This document shows positions 1 to 9,573 of a DNA stretch of 33,089 nt, piece after piece. The notes under the pieces were generated by a model. That model was not told the origin of the DNA, searched no databases, and saw only the letters and a list, made by a program, of their open reading frames with translations. Made by a program: the position numbers and the translations under genes. Each line of letters starts with the position of its first letter. The first letter of the stretch is position 1. Source of the DNA: an uncultured Candidatus Melainabacteria bacterium (GTDB lineage Bacteria > Cyanobacteriota > Vampirovibrionia > Gastranaerophilales > Gastranaerophilaceae); assembly GCA_946055575.1 (NCBI GenBank), contig CAMGGL010000007.1, forward strand, positions 1-33,089, written 5' to 3'.

Positions 1-2
1 TT

Positions 3-1394
3 AATTATCTCAACATACCATATCTTGTAAAAACGAGTTCTGTTATTGTGCCTATGATTTCGGTGAATAAATGTATAGGCGTAATGCTTGTGGGACAAAA
101 TATTTCAAATATCAATACCAATTTGGTTAAATTTTTTGCAAATTATATGGGAATGTTTATCCACAATTTACAATTACTTGAACAAACAAGTAAATACGCG
201 AATACGGATAATCTTACATCCCTTTATAATCACAGAGGATTTCAAGAAATTCTTGCAAACGAACTATCTAAAGCATCTGATAACAACACGCCATTGTCTG
301 TTGTTATGTTTGACGTGAACAACATTTCTAAAATTAACAGAGAACTGGGTCATGCAAAAGGCGACGAGGTTATTAAGACGATTGCGGAAAAAATCAAGCA
401 AAACATCAGAGCAAATGACTCCGCAGGTCGTTACGGCGGTGATGAAATTGCCGTTATTATGCCAAACACAAATACCAAAGATGCAAAATATTTGGCAGAA
501 TATATAACTTACTGTCTATCCTGTTGTTTTGTAGATGACGTAGGTCCTATCAAAGTATCCGTGGGTATTTCTACATATCCGGAATGTACAATCGACCAAG
601 AAAAACTTTTGATTTTAGCCGAACAAGCTATGTTTATATCACAAGCAAAAGGCTACAAAGAAGGAATGTCAGCAATCGTAAGTTCATCAGACTTCAATTT
701 CTGGGATGATATGGCTTTAAATTCTTTTGCCGAAGTACTTGCAAAACGTCACGCACAAATTGGCATAAACTTTGAAGAAGAACTGGTACACAAATTCAAT
801 CAGGAAGAAATCATAAACCATAACCACCTTATGGAGATGGTAACATCTTTAGCAGGCGCAATTGATGCCAAAGACCCGTACACAAAAGGTCACTCGACGT
901 CAGTTTCAAGATATTCGGAAGCTCTCGCCCGTGCAGTTAACCTACCTGAAAATGAAGTTGAAAGAATTAAAATCGGAGCAATGCTCCATGATGTCGGCAA
1001 AATCGGTATTCCTGAATCTGTTCTGAAAAAACCTGGAAAACTGACAGATGAAGAATGGGAAATTATGAAACAACATCCGACAATCGGGGCAGAAAAAGTA
1101 TTGGCACCAAACGAAGCATTACGTGATTTAATACCTATTGTAAAATGCCACCACGAACGACTTGACGGAAAGGGATACCCTGACGGGTTAAAAGGCAACG
1201 AAATTCCTTTAGCTGCAAGAATTGTATCAATTGCGGATGCATACCACGCCTTAGTCAGCGACAGACCGTACAGAAAAGGAATGCCTATTGAAAAAGCCTG
1301 CGCAATATTAAAAGAAGGTGCGGGAATTCAATGGGATAGTGATTTGGTTCGCCAATTCATATCAATTGCCCCGTCTTTGACGACCAGTGTTTAA
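3..1394 (+). CDS. Diguanylate cyclase / HD-GYP phosphodiesterase (GGDEF + HD-GYP, probable upstream GAF-type sensor), 5' truncated by window edge
   Basis: Frame is open from the window start (NYLNIPYLVKTSSVIVPM...). GGDEF motif GRYGGDEIAV with RAND I-site-like RxxD five residues upstream; HD-GYP signatures MLHDVGKIGIP and HHERLDGKGYP. Confidence 0.9.
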   Translation, partial: NYLNIPYLVKTSSVIVPMISVNKCIGVMLVGQNISNINTNLVKFFANYMGMFIHNLQLLEQTSKYANTDNLTSLYNHRGFQEILANELSKASDNNTPLSVVMFDVNNISKINRELGHAKGDEVIKTIAEKIKQNIRANDSAGRYGGDEIAVIMPNTNTKDAKYLAEYITYCLSCCFVDDVGPIKVSVGISTYPECTIDQEKLLILAEQAMFISQAKGYKEGMSAIVSSSDFNFWDDMALNSFAEVLAKRHAQIGINFEEELVHKFNQEEIINHNHLMEMVTSLAGAIDAKDPYTKGHSTSVSRYSEALARAVNLPENEVERIKIGAMLHDVGKIGIPESVLKKPGKLTDEEWEIMKQHPTIGAEKVLAPNEALRDLIPIVKCHHERLDGKGYPDGLKGNEIPLAARIVSIADAYHALVSDRPYRKGMPIEKACAILKEGAGIQWDSDLVRQFISIAPSLTTSV

Positions 1395-1475
1395 ATCTAA
1401 AATTAAATTCGGTTCTGATTAATTATAATATTCTTCCGATTTTGCAATTAAACCTGTCCATGATAATATAAGCTT

Positions 1476-2801
1476 ATGAAAAGGAAACCAACAGTCGCAA
1501 TAGTAGGAAGACCAAATGTCGGGAAATCGACTTTCGTAAATCGTTTAGTCGGAGCAAGGCATTCTATTGTCGATGATTTACCGGGAGTAACCCGAGATAG
1601 AATTTATTTTGATGTAGAATGGCAAAACAAACCGTTCACGGTAATAGACACCGGCGGTATTATTCCCGGCGATGAAGATGATATTATGGTTTCTATTTTT
1701 GATCAGGCAAAACTGGCTTGTGAAGAAGCTGACAAAATCATTTTTCTTGTTGACGGAAAAGACGGAATTAATCCGATTGATTACGATATTGCCAATATCC
1801 TTAGACAATCAGGAAAACCTATATTTTTAGCTGTTAATAAATGCGATAATCAAGAGTCTTTAATGATGACAAATGATTTTTACGCACTTGCAATAGGTAA
1901 TCCTATCGGAATTTCGGCACTTCACGGTTCAGGCGGTGTCGGAGATTTATTGGAAATAATCACAGAAGATTTTGAAGTTTTTGAAGCTGAAGAAGAAGAT
2001 AATCGTATAAAAATTGCAATTGTCGGCAGACCAAATGCAGGGAAATCCTCTATAGTTAATGCTCTTTTAAACACAGACAGGGTAATAGTTTCGGATGTAT
2101 CAGGCACAACTCGTGACAGTATTGACAGTTATATTACATATAAAGACAAAGAATTTATAATCGTTGATACCGCTGGAATAAGAAAAAAATCAAAAGTTGA
2201 TTACGGAGTTGAAAAATTTGCTGTTGACCGTGCTATACGTTCAATCAGAGATTGTGATGTGGCGCTTTTGGTAATTGATGCAAAAGAAGGTATCTCTGAA
2301 CAAGATAAAAAAATTTCATCAATAATTACTGAAGCCGGAAAAGGTTTAATTGTTGCAATCAACAAATGGGATTTGATAGAAGAAAAACAATCAAATACAA
2401 TTAATAAATTTGAAAAACAACTTGAAATTGATATCCCGTTTTTAAGTTTTGCACCAAAGATATTTATAAGCGCAGTAACCAAACAAAGGTTAGGGCAGAT
2501 TTTTGATAAAAGCATAGAAGTTTACGAACAATGTACCAAACGTGTTTCCACAGGTCTTTTAAATAAAGTTGTGAACGAAGCGTATGCACTTAATCCGCCA
2601 ACAAGTTTTAAGGGAAAACGGTTAAAAATTTATTATGTAACACAAGCAAAAACACAACCGCCAACATTCATTTTATTCGTTAATAATGAAGAACTCTTAA
2701 AAGACAGTTACAAACGGTATCTTGAAAACAAACTCAGAGAAGCCTTCGGATTTTTCGGAACCCCGATAAGAATTTCCGTACGAGAAAGAGGAAACCGTTA
2801 A
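1476..2801 (+). CDS. der: Ribosome biogenesis GTPase Der (EngA), tandem GTPase domains
   Basis: Two P-loops GRPNVGKST and GRPNAGKSS, two DTGG/DTAG motifs, two NKCD/NKWD motifs, C-terminal KH-like domain. Confidence 0.97.
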   Translation: MKRKPTVAIVGRPNVGKSTFVNRLVGARHSIVDDLPGVTRDRIYFDVEWQNKPFTVIDTGGIIPGDEDDIMVSIFDQAKLACEEADKIIFLVDGKDGINPIDYDIANILRQSGKPIFLAVNKCDNQESLMMTNDFYALAIGNPIGISALHGSGGVGDLLEIITEDFEVFEAEEEDNRIKIAIVGRPNAGKSSIVNALLNTDRVIVSDVSGTTRDSIDSYITYKDKEFIIVDTAGIRKKSKVDYGVEKFAVDRAIRSIRDCDVALLVIDAKEGISEQDKKISSIITEAGKGLIVAINKWDLIEEKQSNTINKFEKQLEIDIPFLSFAPKIFISAVTKQRLGQIFDKSIEVYEQCTKRVSTGLLNKVVNEAYALNPPTSFKGKRLKIYYVTQAKTQPPTFILFVNNEELLKDSYKRYLENKLREAFGFFGTPIRISVRERGNR

Positions 2802-2840
2802 CCCCTTTTACATCAAGTATTTTTTATATATAATCAAACT

Positions 2841-4643
2841 ATGAACACAAGAGATAACGTAAGAAATTTTTGTATAATTGCTCATATCGATCACGGTAAA
2901 TCAACACTTGCGGACAGATTGCTGGAAAAGACCGGAACTGTTGCTCAACGTGATATGCAAGAACAACTCCTTGATTCTATGGATATTGAACGTGAACGCG
3001 GAATTACCATAAAACTTAATGCCGCAAGAATGAATTATACCGCACAAGACGGGAACAATTATGAACTAAATTTGATTGATACACCGGGACACGTTGATTT
3101 TTCTTACGAAGTTTCACGTTCACTTGCTGCGTGTGAAGGTGCGCTTTTGATTGTTGACGCAACACAAGGAGTCGAAGCTCAAACATTAGCAAATGTATAC
3201 TTGGCAATAGAACAAAATTTGGAAATTATACCTGTTATCAACAAAATTGACTTACCGTCAGCAGACGTTGAACGAGTAAGACAAGAAATTGAAGAAATTC
3301 TTGGAATTGATGCCTCAATGGCTATTCCGGTCAGCGCAAAAACAGGTGAAGGAATTGAAGACGTTTTGGAAGCTGTTGTGAATTTTGTACCTGCACCAAA
3401 AGATAATTCGGACAAACCGCTTCGAGCTTTAGTTTTTGACAGCGTATATGACCAATACTTAGGAACTGTTTGCTATTTCAAAGTTGTTGACGGCAGTATC
3501 TCACTTGGTGATAAAATACGATTTATGGCATCAGGTAAGGAATATGAGGTTGTAGAACTTGGGTACCAAACACCATCAAGAGTTCCCGTAAAAAAACTTG
3601 TATGCGGAGATGTCGGATACTTTGCCGGTTCAATTAAAGAATTGACCAGATTTGTAGGGGATACAATAACAAATGTTGAACATCCTGCGAATGAACCGCT
3701 TCCTGGCTACAAAGAAGCTTTACCAATGGTTTTTTCCGGTATGTATCCGGTCGACAATGAAGATTATGGAGATTTAAAAGAAGCTCTTGAAAAATTAAAA
3801 CTAAATGATAGCAGTATTACATTTGAACCTGAAACATCAAGTGCTTTAGGGTTTGGATTTAGGTGCGGATTCTTGGGAATGCTACACATGGAAATTGCTC
3901 AAGAACGCTTGGAACGTGAATATGACCTGTCTTTGGTAACTACAGCACCGTCTGTTGTTTATAAAGTTCACAAAACCAATGGCGAAATTGTAGAAATTGA
4001 CAACCCTGCAAATTTACCGGCTGCGCAATATCGTGATTATATTGAAGAACCTTATGTAAAAGTACAAATCATTACCCCGAATGAATACGTCGGAACACTT
4101 ATGGATTTGGCTCAAACAAAACGTGGCATATTTATTAATATGACATATCTTGATAAAGTTCGTGTTGATTTAGCATACGAAATACCTCTCAGTGAAGTAA
4201 TTACCGATTTCTATGACCAATTAAAATCAAGAACAAAAGGTTACGCAAGTTTGGACTACGAATTTAGCGAATATAAACGCTCAAAACTCGTAAAACTTGA
4301 TATAATGCTCTCGGGCGAAGTAGTTGATGCGTTATCGGTAATTTGTCACGAAGATAGTGCTTTTTATATAGGTCAAAAACTAACAACAAAACTAAAAGAA
4401 ATTATACCGCGTCAATTGTTTGAAGTTCCCGTTCAAGCAGCAATCGGTGGCAGAGTAATAGCCAGAACAACAATCAAAGCCATGCGCAAAAATGTCCTTG
4501 CAAAATGTTATGGTGGCGACATTTCACGTAAACGTAAACTCTTGGAAAAACAGAAAAAGGGTAAAAAACGTATGAAATCAGTAGGTAGTGTAGAAGTTCC
4601 GCAAGAAGCGTTTATGGCGGTTCTTAGCCTTGATGAAGATTAA
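2841..4643 (+). CDS. lepA: Elongation factor 4 (LepA)
   Basis: [44 protein letters not shown]-terminal [24 protein letters not shown]. Confidence 0.98.
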   Translation: MNTRDNVRNFCIIAHIDHGKSTLADRLLEKTGTVAQRDMQEQLLDSMDIERERGITIKLNAARMNYTAQDGNNYELNLIDTPGHVDFSYEVSRSLAACEGALLIVDATQGVEAQTLANVYLAIEQNLEIIPVINKIDLPSADVERVRQEIEEILGIDASMAIPVSAKTGEGIEDVLEAVVNFVPAPKDNSDKPLRALVFDSVYDQYLGTVCYFKVVDGSISLGDKIRFMASGKEYEVVELGYQTPSRVPVKKLVCGDVGYFAGSIKELTRFVGDTITNVEHPANEPLPGYKEALPMVFSGMYPVDNEDYGDLKEALEKLKLNDSSITFEPETSSALGFGFRCGFLGMLHMEIAQERLEREYDLSLVTTAPSVVYKVHKTNGEIVEIDNPANLPAAQYRDYIEEPYVKVQIITPNEYVGTLMDLAQTKRGIFINMTYLDKVRVDLAYEIPLSEVITDFYDQLKSRTKGYASLDYEFSEYKRSKLVKLDIMLSGEVVDALSVICHEDSAFYIGQKLTTKLKEIIPRQLFEVPVQAAIGGRVIARTTIKAMRKNVLAKCYGGDISRKRKLLEKQKKGKKRMKSVGSVEVPQEAFMAVLSLDED

Positions 4644-4848
4644 TAATTCCCTTTTTTGTTGCAAGTAATGCTGCACTCAAACGATTTTTCACACCCATTT
4701 TTCTTAAAATAGATGCAATATGAGCCTTGACCGTATGATGTGTAATCATCAATTTTTCTGCTATTTCAAGATTAGTCATCCCCTGAACTACGTAATTTAA
4801 TACTTCCAATTCTCTATCCGTCATATTCTTATTCATTATGCTATTCAT
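4624..4848 (-). CDS. Stand-alone LuxR/GerE-type helix-turn-helix protein (74 aa, no receiver domain)
   Basis: [52 protein letters not shown]-type signature (MTDRELEVL...). AAAGGG upstream of the start. Confidence 0.85.
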   Translation of the reverse strand: MNSIMNKNMTDRELEVLNYVVQGMTNLEIAEKLMITHHTVKAHIASILRKMGVKNRLSAALLATKKGIINLHQG

Positions 4849-5091
4849 TTCCCTTTCATCCTACCCATTATTATACAATATTAACCACAGATAAGCCGTA
4901 TTGCTATTAGCCATTTTGCTAACAATTTGTTAACATTTTGTAACATTTGTATCATTTTACGCAATTATTTAAAAGCTAAATACTTTATATATATACAGAA
5001 CGGAAAATCATTTAATAGGATTGATTATAAAGAAAAAGAAAATGTTAGCACTCTAGTTAAGAGTATGTGAGTACAAAAGGAGATTCGAAAA

Positions 5092-5550
5092 ATGACATGT
5101 GACGGAAGAATTGGCGGAAGCGGATTTAATTTCTTTAACCCAATTACAACAGGAAACACAAACAAAACTGCGAATACTGGTAAGACAAATGAAGTTGGGT
5201 CTACCCCTATTCAAATAACAGGTTCAAACACTACAACAAGAGCTGACTTGGATAACTTGAGTCCATATGCAGCAATTGGTGTTAATATTACAGCAGCTGC
5301 TAAAGATCCTGTTGAGATTGCTGCAAAAGCAGCTCCTGAATTTGGAAAATTTACAGGTAACTATACTTTAACTGATGTTGCTAGTGCAAACTATAGTTTA
5401 GCAGATTTGAACTTGACATTACAAGCTCGCACAGAAGATGGCCTAAATAAATATGTTGATGATCATACAAACAGAGCATTAGCTGAAAAAAATCTTCAAA
5501 ATGGTGGTTTTACAAACTTCTTAGAACAATTGGATATAGCAGTATCTTAA
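5092..5550 (+). CDS. Uncharacterised 152-aa protein, Asn/Thr/Gly-rich N-terminus
   Basis: Strong RBS (aaaaggagattcgaaaaATG), own terminator downstream, no recognised domain. Confidence 0.75.
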   Translation: MTCDGRIGGSGFNFFNPITTGNTNKTANTGKTNEVGSTPIQITGSNTTTRADLDNLSPYAAIGVNITAAAKDPVEIAAKAAPEFGKFTGNYTLTDVASANYSLADLNLTLQARTEDGLNKYVDDHTNRALAEKNLQNGGFTNFLEQLDIAVS

Positions 5551-5578
5551 TAGAATCGAATTTTTAACTCACATACAT

Positions 5579-5608
5579 AAAAAGGCTTACCAAAGGTGAG
5601 CCTTTTTT
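5579..5608 (+). terminator. Intrinsic terminator of 5092 gene
   Basis: AAAGGCTTACC-AAA-GGTGAGCCTTT followed by T-tract. Confidence 0.85.
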
Positions 5609-5728
5609 ATTGTGTTTTTTACATGTTAACATTTGTAACAAAACTGAAAGAAATTTGGCCAAAACATTAAAGATTATTAAACAACATGCCGTAACTTATC
5701 ATGTGAATATAAGATAAGGAGAACCACA

Positions 5729-6139
5729 ATGGCAATCGAGTTTAATAGATTTAACAAAAACTATGATAACTATAGTTTCGCTATTGGTCAAAAAGTTTCA
5801 CAAGAAGCAAAAAAAGCAGAAGAAACCAAAGAAACCGTTAAATCTAATGCGGAATTTAAAGGATTAGAAAACGAAACAGATTTATTAACCAAAAATACGC
5901 AATATATTTATGGTGTAAAATTAGGACAATTTACACTTGAAGATAAAGAATTAGCAGACAAAACAAATGAGATTTTGGCAAGTTTGGGATACAACTACAA
6001 GGTATCAGCAGCACAAGTTGCAAGTGTAACCAACGGTGTAAAAACAGTAGTTGAACCGGGCTTGAAATTAGCCGAAGACGGAGCAGTTACCGCGCATATT
6101 CAAGATCCGAACGGACCTTTTGCGGAATTATTTACTTAA
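5729..6139 (+). CDS. Uncharacterised 136-aa protein
   Basis: RBS ataaggagaaccacaATG; followed by an intrinsic terminator; contains an EFKG segment; no recognised domain. Confidence 0.75.
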   Translation: MAIEFNRFNKNYDNYSFAIGQKVSQEAKKAEETKETVKSNAEFKGLENETDLLTKNTQYIYGVKLGQFTLEDKELADKTNEILASLGYNYKVSAAQVASVTNGVKTVVEPGLKLAEDGAVTAHIQDPNGPFAELFT

Positions 6140-6170
6140 AGACTTATAAATATATATTTTACTCACACTT

Positions 6171-6196
6171 TTGGGCTGATTAAATCAGCCTTTTTG
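6171..6196 (+). terminator. Intrinsic terminator of 5729 gene
   Basis: GGCTGAT-TAA-ATCAGCC then TTTTTG. Confidence 0.8.
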
Positions 6197-6215
6197 TTTT
6201 TTATTAAAATATATA

Positions 6216-6248
6216 AGATCCTGAAATAAATTCAGGATGACACACTCG
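6216..6248. repeat. Palindromic intergenic repeat copy 1
   Basis: AGATCCTGAAATAAATTCAGGATGACACACTCG; internal perfect 8-bp stem ATCCTGAA/TTCAGGAT. Confidence 0.7.
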
Positions 6249-6294
6249 TTTTACCATTGTTCACACCTATTCTGTCGCCATTTACACCCACTAA

Positions 6295-6323
6295 TGTCAC
6301 ACTGAACTTGTTTTAGGGTCTTT
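6295..6323. repeat. Palindromic intergenic repeat copy 2 (inverted, diverged)
   Basis: Reverse complement AAAGACCCTAAAACAAGTTCAGTGTGACA matches copy 1 at 21 of 27 aligned positions (hand alignment). Confidence 0.55.
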
Positions 6324-6355
6324 AAATCATGTGATAGTTTGCCAAGTTTTATAGA

Positions 6356-6388
6356 AGATCCTTAAATAAATTTAGGATGACATATTCG
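6356..6388. repeat. Palindromic intergenic repeat copy 3
   Basis: AGATCCTTAAATAAATTTAGGATGACATATTCG; differs from copy 1 at 4 of 33 positions, same orientation. Confidence 0.7.
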
Positions 6389-6524
6389 CAAAACCCTCGC
6401 ATACCCTGTCCATCTCACCCTAAACATGCCAAGCTCTATAATATTTATCCACATTTCTAAAACAAAAATATGAAATTTACACTAAAATTTTTCTCAAAAA
6501 ACATGTTAATGTTACAATTTTATT

Positions 6525-8414
6525 ATGGCTAGCACGTGGGATGAATTAATACAGCAAATAAAAGAAAGGTTGGATATTGTTGAGGTAATATCCGAACAGG
6601 TCGTCCTGAAAAAACGTGGCAACAACTATTGGGGACTTTGCCCGTTTCACAAAGACAAAAACCCGTCATTTTGCGTTACTCCACACTTAGGAATTTACAA
6701 GTGCTTTTCCTGCGGAGAAGCCGGTGATGCCTTAAAATTCATTATGAAAACCCGAAATATTGAATTTAAAGATTTGATTATTGAACTTGCTGACCGTTTT
6801 GGACTTGAAGTACCACATTCTCACTCGCAAAATTCTTCCTCAACCAAAGAAGTGAAAGAGCAAATGCTTGCAGCATCAATGGTTGCAGCAGAATATTATC
6901 ACGACTTGCTGTTACGCCAAAAAGATACTAATTCCGAAATAGCACTAAAATACTTGACCCAAAGAGGTATCGGTTCTGATATTATAAAAAAATTTCATCT
7001 CGGAATTGCTCCAAAAGCCTATACAACACTATATGACGAATTACGAAAAGATTTTTCAAACGACGTGTTAGAAAAAGCCGGATTGGTATTGAAAAGCGAA
7101 AAAGGCGGATATATCGACAGATTTAGGAATAGGATAATTATACCAATTCAAAATGAAAACGGTGATTATGTTGCATTTGGCGCACGGGCTTTAGAAAAAG
7201 ACCAAACTCCAAAATATTTGAATTCCTCCGATTCGTTAATATACAATAAAAGTAAACTTTTGTACGGGCTTTACACGGCAAAAGAGTCCATTCGTAAAGA
7301 AGATTCCGTAATTCTTATGGAAGGCTATTTTGATGTAATATCTTCACAAGCGCACGGTATAGAAAACTGTGTTGCAGCTTGCGGAACTTCTCTGACCGCA
7401 GACCACGTTAAGTTACTTTCACGTTACACCAAATCAAGAAAAATTTATCTGTCATTCGATACGGATTCAGCAGGACAAAAAGCTACAAGTCGCGGAGCTG
7501 AAATAATTAAAGAAGTTTTCAAAGGTTTGGGAGATATAAAACAATTCGATGAAAGCTATCTTTCATCAGACAAAGACAAATATGCTTGTGAAATAAGAGT
7601 TATTGCACCTCCTGAAGGCAAAGACCCTGATGAATTTGTACGTTCTGCCGGCGCAGATGCCTATAAAATGTATATGGAAAGTGCACCACTATTTATTGAT
7701 TTTCAATTGAAAAGCATATTAAAAAACAAAGACAACTACAAAACCCCACAAGAAAAAGCTGTATTTATAAAACAAATCATCCCAATCCTTGCTGAAATAG
7801 GGAACAAAATCATTCGCTCCGGCTATATCGATATTGTAGCGCAGACTTTAAATATTGATAAATCCGCAATTCAAGCTGAAATCAGAACATTTGAACGTGC
7901 TAACCTTCCTCAAACAGAAAGGATTGTTAAGAATGTAACAAAAAAAACAAGTATTTTACAAAAAGCGCAAAAAAATTTATTGAGCGTTTTTTTAGTACCC
8001 GACAGTCATTTTACATTTACTCAAATCAATGAAATGATTGGTGATATCAAATTTGACGATGAAATATTAATAAATGTAAAATCTACAATTGACAAATTGA
8101 TATGTACCGTAAATAATGTGAAAGAATTAATCGAACATCTATATACTGAATATATTGATAACCCGCAAGCACAAACAGTTCTAACGGAATTGATATCAAT
8201 GTCAGAGGTTTATAGAGGTCTGAGTGAGGAAGATTTTCAAAACGTAATCCAAGAAACAATTGATAAAATTAATCGCTGCAGACAGATTAAGGAAGCTGAA
8301 CACATTAAAAATTTATATAAAGGGATTAAAGATGATGATCCCGAAGCCCTTAAAATACAAATACAACTAAGAGATAAAATAAAGAAAAATAGACAAAAAA
8401 CGGAGAAAATCTAA
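6525..8414 (+). CDS. dnaG: DNA primase
   Basis: CHC2-type zinc finger CPFHKDKNPSF...CFSCGEAGDALKFIM; TOPRIM region VILMEGYFDVI and SFDTDSAGQKAT. Confidence 0.97.
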   Translation: MASTWDELIQQIKERLDIVEVISEQVVLKKRGNNYWGLCPFHKDKNPSFCVTPHLGIYKCFSCGEAGDALKFIMKTRNIEFKDLIIELADRFGLEVPHSHSQNSSSTKEVKEQMLAASMVAAEYYHDLLLRQKDTNSEIALKYLTQRGIGSDIIKKFHLGIAPKAYTTLYDELRKDFSNDVLEKAGLVLKSEKGGYIDRFRNRIIIPIQNENGDYVAFGARALEKDQTPKYLNSSDSLIYNKSKLLYGLYTAKESIRKEDSVILMEGYFDVISSQAHGIENCVAACGTSLTADHVKLLSRYTKSRKIYLSFDTDSAGQKATSRGAEIIKEVFKGLGDIKQFDESYLSSDKDKYACEIRVIAPPEGKDPDEFVRSAGADAYKMYMESAPLFIDFQLKSILKNKDNYKTPQEKAVFIKQIIPILAEIGNKIIRSGYIDIVAQTLNIDKSAIQAEIRTFERANLPQTERIVKNVTKKTSILQKAQKNLLSVFLVPDSHFTFTQINEMIGDIKFDDEILINVKSTIDKLICTVNNVKELIEHLYTEYIDNPQAQTVLTELISMSEVYRGLSEEDFQNVIQETIDKINRCRQIKEAEHIKNLYKGIKDDDPEALKIQIQLRDKIKKNRQKTEKI

Positions 8415-9515
8415 ATGACAAAAAAAAGAAACTCAAGCTCCTCAATAGTCAGTGTAATGGAAGATGAAACACTTGATTTGCAAGATATTAATGAAGATTC
8501 GGTACTGGATACCGACCACGATTCTATGAATTATATGAATGTTGATATTTCAACAGATAATATCGAAGATATCGTCACATCAAAAATGGGTGACAAAATC
8601 AGTTCAGACGATATTTTTATGCTTAACAACATGGAAGACGAAGCTGACCCGAATGATATCGAGTTACCTAAAAATGTTGCAATTGACGACCCTGTAAGAT
8701 TATACCTTCGAGAAATCGGAAGAATTAAACTTTTATCCGCAAATGAAGAAATTGAATTGGCAAGAAAAATTTTGGAAGGCGGCACTCCTGGTGCAATCGC
8801 CAAAAGAAAACTTGTTCAAGCAAACTTACGTTTGGTAGTTAGTATCGCTAAGAAATATGTCGGACGCGGAATGCTTTTCTTAGACTTAATTCAAGAAGGT
8901 AATCTTGGTTTAATCCGTGCAGCTGAAAAATTTGACCACGAAAGAGGTTTTAAATTTTCAACTTACGCAACTTGGTGGATTAGACAAGCAATCACTCGTG
9001 CAATCGCAGATCAGGCAAGAACAATAAGAATTCCTGTTCACATGGTTGAAACAATCAACAAGTTGAAAAAAGTAACCAGAAAACTTGCTCAAGATTTATC
9101 AAGAAAACCAACCGAAGATGAATTGGCTGCTGAAATGAATGTTTCAATACCAAAATTACGTGAAATTATCAAAATTGCACAAGAACCGCTATCTCTTGAA
9201 ACACCTATCGGTAAAGAAGAAGATTCTCGTTTGGGAGATTTCATTGAAGATAAAGAAGCAGATGCTCCGGTTAAAATGGTTGCTTCCGAGCTTTTAAAAG
9301 AAGATTTAGCCGAAGTACTTTGCACACTTTCACCTCGTGAACGTGATGTTTTGAGATTACGTTTCGGAATGGACGACGGACGCCAAAGAACATTGGAAGA
9401 AGTTGGTCAATTATTCGGCGTAACTCGTGAACGTATCAGACAAATTGAAGCAAAAGCACTAAGAAAATTACGTCATCCAAATCGTAAAAAACGCTTAGAA
9501 GAATATGTTGAATAA
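8415..9515 (+). CDS. rpoD: Primary RNA polymerase sigma factor RpoD
   Basis: Region 2 [32 protein letters not shown]; region 4 [20 protein letters not shown]; starts directly after the dnaG stop codon. Confidence 0.97.
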   Translation: MTKKRNSSSSIVSVMEDETLDLQDINEDSVLDTDHDSMNYMNVDISTDNIEDIVTSKMGDKISSDDIFMLNNMEDEADPNDIELPKNVAIDDPVRLYLREIGRIKLLSANEEIELARKILEGGTPGAIAKRKLVQANLRLVVSIAKKYVGRGMLFLDLIQEGNLGLIRAAEKFDHERGFKFSTYATWWIRQAITRAIADQARTIRIPVHMVETINKLKKVTRKLAQDLSRKPTEDELAAEMNVSIPKLREIIKIAQEPLSLETPIGKEEDSRLGDFIEDKEADAPVKMVASELLKEDLAEVLCTLSPRERDVLRLRFGMDDGRQRTLEEVGQLFGVTRERIRQIEAKALRKLRHPNRKKRLEEYVE

Positions 9516-9523
9516 AATACAAT

Positions 9524-9555
9524 AAACCGGAGTTTTAAAACTCCGGTTTTATTTT
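9524..9555. terminator. Bidirectional intrinsic terminator between convergent rpoD and fabH
   Basis: Perfect palindrome AAACCGGAGTTTTAAAACTCCGGTTT with T/A flanks. Confidence 0.85.
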
Positions 9556-9573
9556 GAATATAAAACTAATTAT

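Noticed and set aside
88-318. 76-aa plus-strand ORF
   Set aside because: Out-of-frame overlap with the GGDEF/HD-GYP gene.
890-1198. 102-aa minus-strand ORF
   Set aside because: Antisense to the HD-GYP coding region; no independent evidence.
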